Origin: Polyangia bacterium
GTDB taxonomy: Bacteria > Myxococcota_A > Polyangia > Polyangiales > Polyangiaceae
Direction of reading: 5' to 3'
Assembly (NCBI GenBank): GCA_030426145.1
Contig: JAUHZF010000064.1
Span: forward strand, 1-32,127
Length of the DNA stretch: 32,127 nt
Numbering within the stretch: the stretch's first letter is position 1; each line of letters opens with the position of its first letter. Shown one piece after another: positions 23,302 to 30,567 of the stretch. The position numbers and the translations under genes were made by a program. The notes under the pieces are model-generated. The model did no database searches and was not told the DNA's origin. It saw only the letters and a program-made list of their open reading frames with translations.

Positions 23302-23856
23302 GTGTCGGACCTGAAGAACCTCACCGACGAGCTCACGTCGCGCGCCGCGCTCGCGGCCGGCAAGGATGCGGCCCAGCGTGCCGTCGAAGACCTGCTGAGC
23401 ACCGAGGAGGAGAAGGCCGCGCGCGACGCGGAGCGAGCGGCCAAGAGCAAGAGCCGTCGCAACAAGTACCTGCTCTACGGCGGCATCGGCCTGCTCCTGG
23501 TGATCGGGGTGCTCGGCTTCCTCGTGAGCTACTGGCAATACTTTTTCCTCGCGGGCCTCCTCGGCCTCACGGGGCTCTATGGTCGCTATCGGTGGCAGCA
23601 GCGCAAAGAGGCCAAGGCGGTAGAGGCACCCGAGGCCGAAGCTGAGAAAGCGCCTGCGCTGAGGATCGAGACTCCCCCCGAAGAGGACGCGAAGGAGAGC
23701 GCCGCCGAGGCGGCCGCCAAAGCGGAAGAAGCCCGCCGCCTCGCCGCTGCGCGCGCCGCCGAAGAAGCCCAAGCCCGCGCCGAAGCCGCTGCCCTCGAAG
23801 AACAAGAGATCGACGACGAGCTCGCCGCGATGAAAGCACGCCTAGGCAAGAAGTAG
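23302..23856 (+). CDS. Small membrane protein with two TM segments and Ala/Glu-rich coiled coil
   Basis: 184 residues from the GTG at 23302. A charged N-terminal part (1-55, rich in Glu, Lys, Arg) leads into two adjacent hydrophobic stretches, about 56-74 (LLYGGIGLLLVIGVLGFLV) and 77-93 (WQYFFLAGLLGLTGLYG). The C-terminal ~85 residues are Ala/Glu/Lys-rich with strong heptad character (AAEAAAKAEEARRLAAARAAEEAQARAEAAALEEQEIDDELAAM, in parts). This predicts a long cytoplasmic coiled coil. No family recognised. The GTG start is supported by TAAGCT 7 nt upstream and by the absence of sense in the longer upstream frame. Eleven nt after its stop the hexamer repeat begins. Confidence 0.75.
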   Translation: MSDLKNLTDELTSRAALAAGKDAAQRAVEDLLSTEEEKAARDAERAAKSKSRRNKYLLYGGIGLLLVIGVLGFLVSYWQYFFLAGLLGLTGLYGRYRWQQRKEAKAVEAPEAEAEKAPALRIETPPEEDAKESAAEAAAKAEEARRLAAARAAEEAQARAEAAALEEQEIDDELAAMKARLGKK

Positions 23857-23867
23857 GTTTCTCGGGG

Positions 23868-23957
<90 letters not shown>

Positions 23958-23960
23958 GAC

Positions 23961-24009
23961 CTCGAACCTCGAACCTCGAACCTCGAACCTCGAACCTCGA
24001 ACCTCGAAC
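23961..24009. repeat. CTCGAAC heptamer tandem repeat, 7 units
   Basis: Seven perfect 7-nt units, ending 5 nt before the aroA stop codon. The same unit in the same orientation makes up the larger array at 28896-29007. Confidence 0.97.
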
Positions 24010-24014
24010 CGCCC

Positions 24015-25232
24015 CTAGTCGTGGAGAGCCTGGCTGAGCTGAGCCAAGCGCTGCCAGAAGGTAGGGAAAGACTTGGTGACGCAGGATGGGTTTTTCACCT
24101 GCAGGGCGGCGCGGAGGCTCACGAGGCCGAAGGCCATGGCCATGCGATGGTCGTGGTCGGGATCGAGCAGGGGGTTGGGCTCCCCTCGGTCTCGTCCCGG
24201 GGTGATGTCGAGGCCGTCGTCGTGCACCGTGAGACGAAAGCCGAGGCGGCCGAGCTGGGTGGCGAGGACGGCGACGCGGTCGCTCTCTTTGATGCGGGTG
24301 TGCGCGGCGCCGCGGATCACGGTCGGGTGATCGACGAAGAGGCAGGCCGCGACCAAGGGCGCGATGAGGTCGGGGGCGTTGGTGAGGTCGAAGCGGTAGG
24401 TCCCGTTCGGCGGGGGCTGTCGCAGCTGGGTCAGCATGTCGGCGAACGCCGCGTCGCCCTGCAGTGAAGTACCTGGTGGCATCAAGCCCGGAACCTCGAC
24501 CTCGGTGCCGGCGATGAAACCGCCTGCAAGAAGAAAGGCCGCCCCACTCCAGTCGGCTTCGACGACGAGCTCCGACGCACAGTAACGTCCCGACGTCACC
24601 TCGATGTCGCGCTCGGACAGGCGCGGGGCGACGCCGGCCCGTGCCATCATCGCGGCCGTCATGGCGAGATAGGGTCGACTCACGACCGCACCCTCGAGGT
24701 GGATGCTGAGGCCATTCGGAAGGCGAGGGCCGACCATCATGAGCCCGCTGGCGTATTGGCTCGAGAGCGAACCGTCGATACGGACCCGACGGCCCGGCGC
24801 CGTGCGTCGGACGAGGGTCACGGGCGGACAGCCCGGCGTTTCGAGGTAGCGACCTTCGACGCCGAGCTGGCCGAGCGCCTCGACCAAGGGGCCGAGGGGG
24901 CGCTTGCGCATGTGCTCGTCGCCGTCGATGGTGAGCGCACCCTCGACCAAGAGCGAGAGGCCTGCGCCGAACCGAACCGCCGTCCCCGCGTTGCCGAGGA
25001 ACACCGCTTCGGTCGGCGCGTGAAACTGACCTCTCTCGGTCGGCGGCGGCTCCACCTCGAGGATGCCTTCCGTGGCCGTGACCCGACCCCCGAGCGCGCG
25101 CACCAGCTCGCTGAGATGGCGTGCGTCGTCGCAGTCGAGCGGATCCACGATGCGGGTCGGACCGTCCGCGAGGGTCGCGAGCACCAGGGCCCGCTGGGTC
25201 ATGCTCTTCGAGGTGGGGGCGACGAGCCGCAT
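24015..25232 (-). CDS. aroA: 3-phosphoshikimate 1-carboxyvinyltransferase (EPSP synthase)
   Basis: 405 residues. It joins shikimate-3-phosphate and PEP to EPSP, step six of the shikimate pathway. Active-site motifs are present: SKSMTQRAL (Lys9), LFLGNAGTAVR-type FLGNAGTAVR, RKRPLGPL, SLSSQYASGLMM, NAPDLIAPL, RIKESDRV, DHRMAMAFGL and CVTKSFPTFW near the C-terminus. The N-terminus is about 13 residues shorter than in E. coli. It cannot be longer in this frame, because the TGA of the upstream lipoprotein is in frame 9 nt before the ATG. The PGSKS motif reads PTSKS, and the residue after the glyphosate-loop Arg is Phe rather than Pro. It is the last gene of the minus-strand aro block, 9 nt after the small lipoprotein gene. 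Confidence 0.95.
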   Translation of the reverse strand: MRLVAPTSKSMTQRALVLATLADGPTRIVDPLDCDDARHLSELVRALGGRVTATEGILEVEPPPTERGQFHAPTEAVFLGNAGTAVRFGAGLSLLVEGALTIDGDEHMRKRPLGPLVEALGQLGVEGRYLETPGCPPVTLVRRTAPGRRVRIDGSLSSQYASGLMMVGPRLPNGLSIHLEGAVVSRPYLAMTAAMMARAGVAPRLSERDIEVTSGRYCASELVVEADWSGAAFLLAGGFIAGTEVEVPGLMPPGTSLQGDAAFADMLTQLRQPPPNGTYRFDLTNAPDLIAPLVAACLFVDHPTVIRGAAHTRIKESDRVAVLATQLGRLGFRLTVHDDGLDITPGRDRGEPNPLLDPDHDHRMAMAFGLVSLRAALQVKNPSCVTKSFPTFWQRLAQLSQALHD

Positions 25233-25241
25233 CGCGCGCTC

Positions 25242-25508
25242 TCAGCCCTCGGCGTCGTCGCTGGGGGCTTCGGTGTCTTCGCCGTCGGCCGGGCCTTCGC
25301 CGTCGGGAGAGGCGCCATCGACGGGTGCTTCTTCGTCGGGGGTGACCCCTTCTTCTCCGGGCGGAGGGCCCGCACCGTCGCCGATGCCGGGGCTTCCGTC
25401 GGGTCCAGGCGGGTTGGTCGCGATGGGGGGATCTTTGGGTTGACCACCGCCGCACGCAGAGGCGAGGGCAACGGTGGCGATGAAGCTGGGAACCAGGACG
25501 CGTTTCAT
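25242..25508 (-). CDS. Small acidic, Pro/Gly-rich lipoprotein
   Basis: 88 residues. MKRVLVPSFIATVALASAC is a lipoprotein signal with Cys19. The rest is low complexity, rich in Pro, Gly, Asp and Glu (GGGQPKDPPI, GPPPGEEGVTPDEEAP), with no predicted fold. It is probably an unstructured envelope anchor. It sits between aroDE and aroA in the same direction and shares the reading frame of aroA, 9 nt upstream of it. It has the best promoter in the window (see 25516-25544), so aroA may be transcribed from it. A longer upstream frame exists but overlaps the end of aroDE and lacks a signal. Such short acidic lipoproteins are frequent in myxobacteria; no function can be assigned. Confidence 0.7.
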   Translation of the reverse strand: MKRVLVPSFIATVALASACGGGQPKDPPIATNPPGPDGSPGIGDGAGPPPGEEGVTPDEEAPVDGASPDGEGPADGEDTEAPSDDAEG

Positions 25509-25515
25509 GCTCCGC

Positions 25516-25544
25516 AAGCTAGTCGCCCCATCGGATGACGTCAG
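25516..25544 (-). promoter_or_regulatory. Promoter of the small lipoprotein gene
   Basis: On the minus strand CTGACG (-35) is followed by a 17-nt spacer, TAGCTT (-10), 7 nt and the ATG at 25508. Spacing is ideal for a housekeeping sigma factor and for a leaderless transcript. It lies across the end of the aroDE gene and would also serve aroA. Confidence 0.5.
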
Positions 25545-26953
25545 CTCTTCAGCTCGCTCGGTTCGATGGCCTGGTCGAAGAACCAGCTCATCTGGGCCGC
25601 GCCTTGCGCCCGCCACATGGCCTCGGGCGGCAAGAAGCGCGCGCCGCCAGCTTCTGCCTGACGTCGCAGCGCGAGCGCTGGCTTGCCGAGTGCGAGGTCG
25701 AACACCACCGACGCCCCGACGGGCACGTCAGGCCAGGGGGAGGCCGTCTCTCCCGCGACCGGCGTCGCGTTGACCAGCACGTCTCCCACCCAGTCGCCGC
25801 GGGCGCTCCACGCCACGGCCGAGACCCCGTCGAACCGCGCTGCGAGCGACGCGGCTGCTTCATCGCGACGGCTGCTCACGCAGACTTGCAATCCCATCCG
25901 TTGCGCCGCTTCGACGGCCGCCGCCGCCGCTCCACCCGCGCCGAGCACGAGGGCGGTTCCTCCCGCCGCGAGCGCCGTTCGCAAAGGTACCTCGACCCCC
26001 GCCACGTCGGTATTGGTGGCTTCCCATCGTCCGGACTTCAGGCGCAGCGAGTTGGCCGCGCCGAGCCGCGCCACGAGCTCATCACCCCTCGCCCGTCGCG
26101 CCGCCTCCTGCTTGAGCGGCATGGTGACGCTGAGGCCGACAGCACCGAGCCTCTCCAGCAAGGGCAGGGCGCGGGCGAGGTCGAGGGTCACGACGGGCAA
26201 GTAGCTCCCGACCGCGAGACCCCGCGCCCGAAAGAGCGGGGGATAGACGCTGGGTCCCGGAGAGCCGAACACCTGTGGCCCGCCCACGAGCGCAGCGAAG
26301 GGGGCGAGTGCCGCCTGGGGCAGCCCTTGGTGCGCCGCGCCCGCTCGATCGAGCTGTCCCGGGGCGGTGGCCGTGCGGGCATCGGCCGCGACGTAAGTCC
26401 AAGCGGAACCGAAATGCGGATACCGCGCGCGCGACACCAACCCCGCGGGACCCATGCCGATGAGGACCGCGTCGCCGTCGATGCTCCGTCGCGCGTCGAG
26501 CAGCACGTCGAGGTGCGCGGCATCGTCGACGGCGATCGCGAGCTTGCTCACCGCGCCCTTCGCGTCGCCTAGCGCTCGGGCGAGGCGCATCACCTCCATA
26601 GGCTCGTCGGCGGCCGTGAACCGATGGAACGAGCGCACCATCCGGTCGGCGGCGAATCCGGAGAGCTCCGACGACGGTACGTCTCCCTCGACGTCGACCC
26701 AGCGCACCCCGAGATCGAGTCCCCGTTTCAGCCAGCCGAGTCGCGCCGCCTCGTCGCCCGCATAGGCCCCGCCCTCGCGCGCCGGGCGGCAGCACAGCAG
26801 CAGGCGCCCCGCGTGCCGCTCGACGAGCGCCCACAGCCCGTCGCCCCAGGCGTCGGTGAGATGGTCGAGTCGCAGCTCGTGCAGGTCGGCTTCTTCGTCG
26901 AGTCGAGCCGATAACGCGGCGAGGCTCGTCTCCGCTCCCGTGATGCAGAGCAA
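25541..26953 (-). CDS. aroDE: Fused type I 3-dehydroquinate dehydratase / shikimate dehydrogenase
   Basis: 470 residues covering shikimate pathway steps three and four. Residues 1-~205 form a type I dehydroquinase: LHELRLDHL, His110 (SFHRF), Schiff-base Lys137 (SKLAIAV), Arg175 (GLVSRAR) and Gln200. Residues ~220-470 form the shikimate dehydrogenase: Lys281 (SVTMPLKQEA), Asp316 (NTDVAGV) and NADP site GAGGAAAAAV (338 on). The substrate-binding SxS near residue 231 (FGSPGPSVY) has lost one Ser. Such fusions are known from plants and some bacteria such as chlamydiae. The start is a TTG at 26953, 2 nt after the aroB stop. No other in-frame start exists, and the first strand LCITG fits a dehydroquinase N-terminus, so translation is probably coupled to aroB. 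Confidence 0.93.
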   Translation of the reverse strand: MLCITGAETSLAALSARLDEEADLHELRLDHLTDAWGDGLWALVERHAGRLLLCCRPAREGGAYAGDEAARLGWLKRGLDLGVRWVDVEGDVPSSELSGFAADRMVRSFHRFTAADEPMEVMRLARALGDAKGAVSKLAIAVDDAAHLDVLLDARRSIDGDAVLIGMGPAGLVSRARYPHFGSAWTYVAADARTATAPGQLDRAGAAHQGLPQAALAPFAALVGGPQVFGSPGPSVYPPLFRARGLAVGSYLPVVTLDLARALPLLERLGAVGLSVTMPLKQEAARRARGDELVARLGAANSLRLKSGRWEATNTDVAGVEVPLRTALAAGGTALVLGAGGAAAAAVEAAQRMGLQVCVSSRRDEAAASLAARFDGVSAVAWSARGDWVGDVLVNATPVAGETASPWPDVPVGASVVFDLALGKPALALRRQAEAGGARFLPPEAMWRAQGAAQMSWFFDQAIEPSELKS

Positions 26954-26955
26954 GG

Positions 26956-28041
26956 TCAGTTGCCCCAGGCTTCGCGGAGCTCGTCCACGGTCACGGGCGT
27001 GGTGTACGCGCCGTCGACCGGGGCGATCTCGCCGATCCGTGAGGGGAGCGCACAGTGGATGGCGCCGTCGCGGTTCTTCTTGTCGCGCGAGAAATAGGGC
27101 GCTGCCGTCACGAAGGGACAGGGGGGGCGTGTGGGAAGACCCAGCCGCGTGAGCAGCGCGACCAGCCGCACGAGCGCCTCCTCCGAGAGGCGACCGCGCG
27201 CGAGCGCCAATCGCGCCTCGATCACCATGCCCACCGCCACGGCCTTGCCGTGCGGCATGGCGTGGGAGGTCGCGTGCTCGATGGCGTGACCCACGGTGTG
27301 ACCGAAGTTGAGGATTTTGCGTCGCCCGTGCTCGCGCGGATCGTCGGCGACGACCTGTGCCTTGATGCCCACGCAGGTGGCGATGACATCGATGGGCGGT
27401 CGCAAGCTCGCGGCCCCTCCATTGGCCGCCCAGGCTTCGAATGACGCGAAGAGCGCCGCGTCTTCGATGACCGCGTGCTTGATGGCTTCGGCCAGACCGT
27501 TGCGCAGCTCGTCTGGAGGCAGCTGTGCGAGGGCGGCGGTGTCGAGCAGGACCGCGCGCGGGTGGTGGAAGGCGCCGATGAGGTTCTTGCCGTCGACGGT
27601 GTTGACGCCGGTCTTCCCGCCGACAGAAGCGTCGACCTGCGCGAGCAGGGTGGTCGCGACGAAAACGTGGTCGATGCCCCGCATGAAGGTCGCGGCCACG
27701 AAGCCGGCGACATCGAGCACGATCCCGCCGCCGAGACCGACCACCACCGCGTGCCGATCGAGGCCCGCGCGCAGCATCGCGTCTTCGAGGGCCTGCTTCG
27801 TGCCGCGGGTCTTGGAGGCTTCTCCGGGCGCAAAGCTCAGCTTGAGAACCTCGACCCCGCGCTCGCGTAGGGCGGCCGCGACGTGCTCGCCAAACATGCC
27901 CAAGGTGTTGTCATCGCCGATGAGGGCCGCCTTCTTCCAGCTCGGCGCCCACACCTCGCGAAGCCCTTCGACGAGGTCCGGTCCACAGAGCACCGGATAG
28001 GCCGGGGCTCCACGTGGATGAATCTCGAGGATGCGGCGCAT
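26956..28041 (-). CDS. aroB: 3-dehydroquinate synthase
   Basis: 361 residues, the normal length. It makes 3-dehydroquinate from DAHP, shikimate step two, using NAD+ and a divalent metal. Motifs: PGEASKT, GLGGGIVLDVAGFVAAT (103 on), TTLLAQVDASVGGKTGVN, NGLAEAIKHAVI, NFGHTVGHAIEH and RDKKNRDG. The metal ligands Glu185, His248 and His264 are present. The ATG at 28041 is preceded by GGAGT and by a TACACT hexamer 5 nt upstream. It reads directly into the fused aroDE gene with a 2-nt gap. The upstream DsbA-like gene is 41 nt away on the same strand. No aroC, aroK or DAHP synthase is in the window. Confidence 0.97.
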   Translation of the reverse strand: MRRILEIHPRGAPAYPVLCGPDLVEGLREVWAPSWKKAALIGDDNTLGMFGEHVAAALRERGVEVLKLSFAPGEASKTRGTKQALEDAMLRAGLDRHAVVVGLGGGIVLDVAGFVAATFMRGIDHVFVATTLLAQVDASVGGKTGVNTVDGKNLIGAFHHPRAVLLDTAALAQLPPDELRNGLAEAIKHAVIEDAALFASFEAWAANGGAASLRPPIDVIATCVGIKAQVVADDPREHGRRKILNFGHTVGHAIEHATSHAMPHGKAVAVGMVIEARLALARGRLSEEALVRLVALLTRLGLPTRPPCPFVTAAPYFSRDKKNRDGAIHCALPSRIGEIAPVDGAYTTPVTVDELREAWGN

Positions 28042-28082
28042 ACTCCAGTGTAGTGAATTAGCGGAGAGATGCCCTCACCCGG

Positions 28083-28772
28083 TCAGCACCAGCTCGCGCC
28101 CGAGCGGTGGGCGTCGGCTTCGAGCAGCTCCTGCACGTTGGCCGCCACCACGCGGTAGCCAACATTGCCGAAGAGCTTCTGCCGGCCTCCATCGAGCACG
28201 TAGGTCGGGCTGCCCGTGATGGACAGGCTGTCCTTCTCGAGCAGATCGCCGCTCAGCGCGGCCATGGCGGTGCCGTCGGCGAGGCGCTTCTCCACGGAGC
28301 CTCGCGCGACGCCCTCGGCTTCGAGCAGTTCGAACAAGACGTCGAGCTGTCCCACGTCGAGCGCCTCCTCGAAGAAGGCGAGGCGGATCTTCCGGATGAG
28401 CTTTGGCAGCGCCTCGGCGTCGCCGTGCTGCCCATCGGCAACCATCCCTCGCACGGCGCAGAGCACGAGGTGGGCCTGGTTGGACGACTGAGGGCACACG
28501 TCGGTGAAGCAGCGCTCGCTCATCTCGGTGTGGTCGAAACGCGCTGCGACCGCACGCATCCGAGCAGCGTAGGTGGCCGCTGGGTCGGTTGCATCGCCCG
28601 CGTGCTTCTGAATGCGGTTGGGCACGTCGCCGTAGACGTTGAGGAAACGGTCCAAGAGCTGGATCTTGCCCCCCATCTGCGCGCGCAGCTCGTCGACCCG
28701 CACCTGGCCGGCGTAGGCCCAGACGCAGAGGAGGTCGGAGAAGTAGACCACTTCGAGGGGGGACGTCGTCAT
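28083..28772 (-). CDS. DsbA-family (FrnE/HCCA isomerase-like) thioredoxin-fold protein
   Basis: 229 residues. The first strand and active site (EVVYFSDLLCVWAYAG) and the cis-Pro loop (TGSPTYVLDGG) define the DsbA/FrnE/2-hydroxychromene-2-carboxylate isomerase group. A helical insertion lies between them. The CxxC motif is reduced to Cys16-Val-Trp-Ala, so it cannot form the usual disulfide; glutathione- or Cys-based chemistry as in HCCA isomerases is possible. No signal peptide, hence cytoplasmic. The ATG at 28772 has TAAGCG 9 nt upstream. It precedes aroB by 41 nt on the same strand and may be the first gene of the aro block, but no link to aromatic synthesis is known to me. Confidence 0.85.
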   Translation of the reverse strand: MTTSPLEVVYFSDLLCVWAYAGQVRVDELRAQMGGKIQLLDRFLNVYGDVPNRIQKHAGDATDPAATYAARMRAVAARFDHTEMSERCFTDVCPQSSNQAHLVLCAVRGMVADGQHGDAEALPKLIRKIRLAFFEEALDVGQLDVLFELLEAEGVARGSVEKRLADGTAMAALSGDLLEKDSLSITGSPTYVLDGGRQKLFGNVGYRVVAANVQELLEADAHRSGASWC

Positions 28773-28865
28773 CGGCCGAGACGCTTACCACGCTCGCCGG
28801 CCTCCGCCACCCGAGCTCCTCGTGCTCGGGGCCATGCCATTCACGCGAGGGTCTGAGCGCACGGT

Positions 28866-28895
28866 CTCGCTCTCGGTCTCGGTCTCGCTCTCGGC
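28866..28895. repeat. CTCGNN hexamer tract, 5 units
   Basis: Units CTCGCT, CTCGGT, CTCGGT, CTCGCT, CTCGGC immediately before the heptamer array, the same order of elements as at 23868-24009. Confidence 0.9.
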
Positions 28896-29007
28896 CTCGA
28901 ACCTCGAACCTCGAACCTCGAACCTCGAACCTCGAACCTCGAACCTCGAGCCTCGAACCTCGAACCTCGAACCTCGAACCTCGAACCTCGAACCTCGAAC
29001 CTCGAAC
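28896..29007. repeat. CTCGAAC heptamer tandem repeat, 16 units
   Basis: Sixteen 7-nt units, all perfect except the eighth (CTCGAGC, 28945-28951). Same unit and orientation as the 7-unit array at 23961-24009. Confidence 0.97.
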
Positions 29008-29012
29008 GCTGA

Positions 29013-29028
29013 CGAGGTCGAGACCGAG
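29013..29028. repeat. Inverted hexamer copy flanking the heptamer array
   Basis: CGAGGTCGAGACCGAG is the exact reverse complement of the first 16 nt of the hexamer tract at 23868-23883. Its CGAGACCGAG end also pairs with CTCGGTCTCG at 28872-28881 on the other side of the array. Confidence 0.85.
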
Positions 29029-29081
29029 AACGCTCCACCTCCCCCTATCCGTACGGCATGAGGGGGAGCTGCGCCGTGTGC

Positions 29082-29597
29082 TCAGTACCAGCGCACGGAG
29101 GGGAGCCGTGGGCGGATCACCCGCACGCTGGTGCCGGGGCCCCAGGCGTAGGTTCGGCGGCCGCATGCGCCGGCGCGGGCGAAGAGGGCTTCGGATCGGC
29201 GTGACCAGTTGTCGAAGCGTGCGAGGTCTGGTCTTAGATCGAGGATGGCGTCGCTTCGCTGGGCGTCATCGACGCGGGCGGTGAGCCGACCGTGCTCGGC
29301 GGTGGCGAGGCGCTCGATGGCGTGAAGCTGCGATAGCAAACGGTCGAGGCAGCGTGCCTTGGCCCACTGATGACGGCTGCGGGCCAAACGGAGCCACCGC
29401 TGCGTGGTGGCGCTGCGCCAGCCCATGCGTTGCACGTGGCGCTGCATGACCTGGAGGCCGGAGGACGGGTTGGGGGCGCGGGATGCCTGCGCACGGGCGG
29501 CGCCGGAGCTGGCCACGGGGGCCGCCTCCGCCACCGACGCGAGCGTCGAGAGGCCGATCGCCGCGCACCCGAGGAGGGTGCGGATCGGGGGTCGCAT
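29082..29597 (-). CDS. Secreted protein of unknown function
   Basis: 171 residues. The N-terminus MRPPIRTLLGCAAIGLSTLASVAEA is a Sec signal peptide with a likely cut after AEA. The mature part is basic and helix-rich (residues 45-120: Arg, Gln, Leu and Ala with two Trp), and the C-terminal part has a Cys pair (ACGRRTYAWGPG and the earlier RCLDRL) that could form a disulfide. No family recognised. ATG start at 29597, with no clear promoter or Shine-Dalgarno sequence. It lies downstream of nothing on its strand and is divergent from the TrmH-like gene. Its 3' side faces the repeat region. Confidence 0.7.
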   Translation of the reverse strand: MRPPIRTLLGCAAIGLSTLASVAEAAPVASSGAARAQASRAPNPSSGLQVMQRHVQRMGWRSATTQRWLRLARSRHQWAKARCLDRLLSQLHAIERLATAEHGRLTARVDDAQRSDAILDLRPDLARFDNWSRRSEALFARAGACGRRTYAWGPGTSVRVIRPRLPSVRWY

Positions 29598-29669
29598 GAC
29601 TCGAGCGGGATTCGGTTGTTCCGTTTCCCGCGCCCCCCAGGACGTTCACGACAAATGTGTCTTCGGGTC

Positions 29670-29675
29670 TATGGT
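29670..29675 (+). promoter_or_regulatory. Candidate -10 element of the TrmH-like gene
   Basis: TATGGT followed by 7 nt and then ATG at 29683. TTCACG at 29645-29650 lies 19 nt upstream as a weak -35 box. The hexamer overlaps an alternative in-frame ATG at 29671, arguing against that start. Confidence 0.42.
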
Positions 29676-29682
29676 GGGCGCC

Positions 29683-30537
29683 ATGACCGAGGACTTGAGC
29701 CGGCGCATCGTGCGCGTCGTCGAGCTGTCCGACCCACGGCTGGAGGACTACCAGAACCTGCGTGACCGCGACCTCGCGCGCCGTCGAGGGGCCTTCATCG
29801 CCGAGAGCGAGGTCGTGCTCCGGGTGCTCGTGACCCGGCCCGAGCATCGCATTCGCTCCGTGCTCCTCGCCGACAGCCGCCTCGACAAGCTCGCGGATGC
29901 ACTGGTCCAACTACCACCCGAGGTGCCCATCTTCGTCGCCCCCCAAGAGACGCTCGACCGCGTGGTGGGGTTCCACATTCACCGCGGCGTGCTGGCCGCC
30001 GTCGAGCGTCCCGAGGCACGCAGCCCCGAGGCCCTGCTTCGAACCCTCGGCCCGGGAGCGCGACGGGTGGTGCTGCTCGAGGGCCTCACCAACCACGACA
30101 ACGTGGGCGGCATCTTTCGCAACGCCGCGGCCTTCGGCGCCGATGCGGTTTTGCTCGACCACGCGACCTGCGACCCCTTCTACCGCAAAGCCATTCGCGT
30201 CAGCGTGGCCGGGGCCCTCATCGTGCCCTTCGCCCGCGCGAACGACACCGCCGATCTCCTCGCCGCCCTTCGTGGAGCCGACTTCACGGTCTATGCCCTC
30301 AGCCCCCGGCCCGACGCGCTCGATCTGGCGCGGCTCGAGCGTGTGCCCGAGCGGGTAGCGCTTCTGCTGGGCACCGAAGGCCCGGGGCTGCGTGACACCT
30401 CGATGGCCGCGGCCGACGCCACGCTCCGCATCGACATGGCGGGGAGCTTCGACAGCCTCAACGTCGCCACCACCAGTGGGATCGCCCTCCACGCTCTGCG
30501 CACCGCGCAGATGGCCACGACCGACGGACGAGGCTAG
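29683..30537 (+). CDS. TrmH/SpoU-family RNA 2'-O-methyltransferase
   Basis: 284 residues. The N-terminal ~110 residues form the small substrate-binding domain seen in TrmH/RlmB relatives (LARRRGAFIAESEVVLRVLV). The C-terminal SpoU domain (about 125-275) carries the three knot motifs: motif 1 LTNHDNVGGIFRNAAAFG (Asn140, Arg146), motif 2 LLGTEGPGL (228-236) and motif 3 DSLNVATTSGIAL (257 on). These enzymes methylate ribose 2'-OH in tRNA or rRNA with S-adenosylmethionine. The exact target nucleotide cannot be told. The ATG at 29683 is preferred over 29671. The stop codon lies inside a 16-nt palindrome, followed 30 nt later by the UppP-like gene. Confidence 0.93.
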   Translation: MTEDLSRRIVRVVELSDPRLEDYQNLRDRDLARRRGAFIAESEVVLRVLVTRPEHRIRSVLLADSRLDKLADALVQLPPEVPIFVAPQETLDRVVGFHIHRGVLAAVERPEARSPEALLRTLGPGARRVVLLEGLTNHDNVGGIFRNAAAFGADAVLLDHATCDPFYRKAIRVSVAGALIVPFARANDTADLLAALRGADFTVYALSPRPDALDLARLERVPERVALLLGTEGPGLRDTSMAAADATLRIDMAGSFDSLNVATTSGIALHALRTAQMATTDGRG

Positions 30538-30543
30538 CCTCGT
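30528..30543. terminator. 16-nt perfect palindrome at the TrmH/UppP-like junction
   Basis: ACGAGGCTAGCCTCGT is its own reverse complement and contains the TAG stop of the upstream gene. As RNA it can form an 8-bp stem only with essentially no loop, so it is more likely a protein-binding site or weak pause than a classical terminator. No T-tract follows. Confidence 0.3.
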
Positions 30544-30567
30544 AGAACTGCCCATGGAGTCCGCGTC

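Larger units (their letters stand above)
28773..29081. other. 309-nt intergenic region dominated by tandem repeats
   Basis: No gene is supported here. The left ~90 nt hold the presumed promoter of the DsbA-like gene. The hexamer tract, the heptamer array and an inverted hexamer copy fill 28866-29028, and the last ~50 nt before the secreted-protein stop show nothing recognisable. Frames that stay open through the repeats (RGSRFEV-type translation) are artefacts of the repeat. Confidence 0.85.

Noticed and set aside
28841..29061. Open frames through the heptamer array giving RGSRFEV or NLEPRTS repeats
   Set aside because: A 7-nt repeat cycles through all frames and is stop-free in each, so openness has no meaning. 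No signal or domain and no start context.
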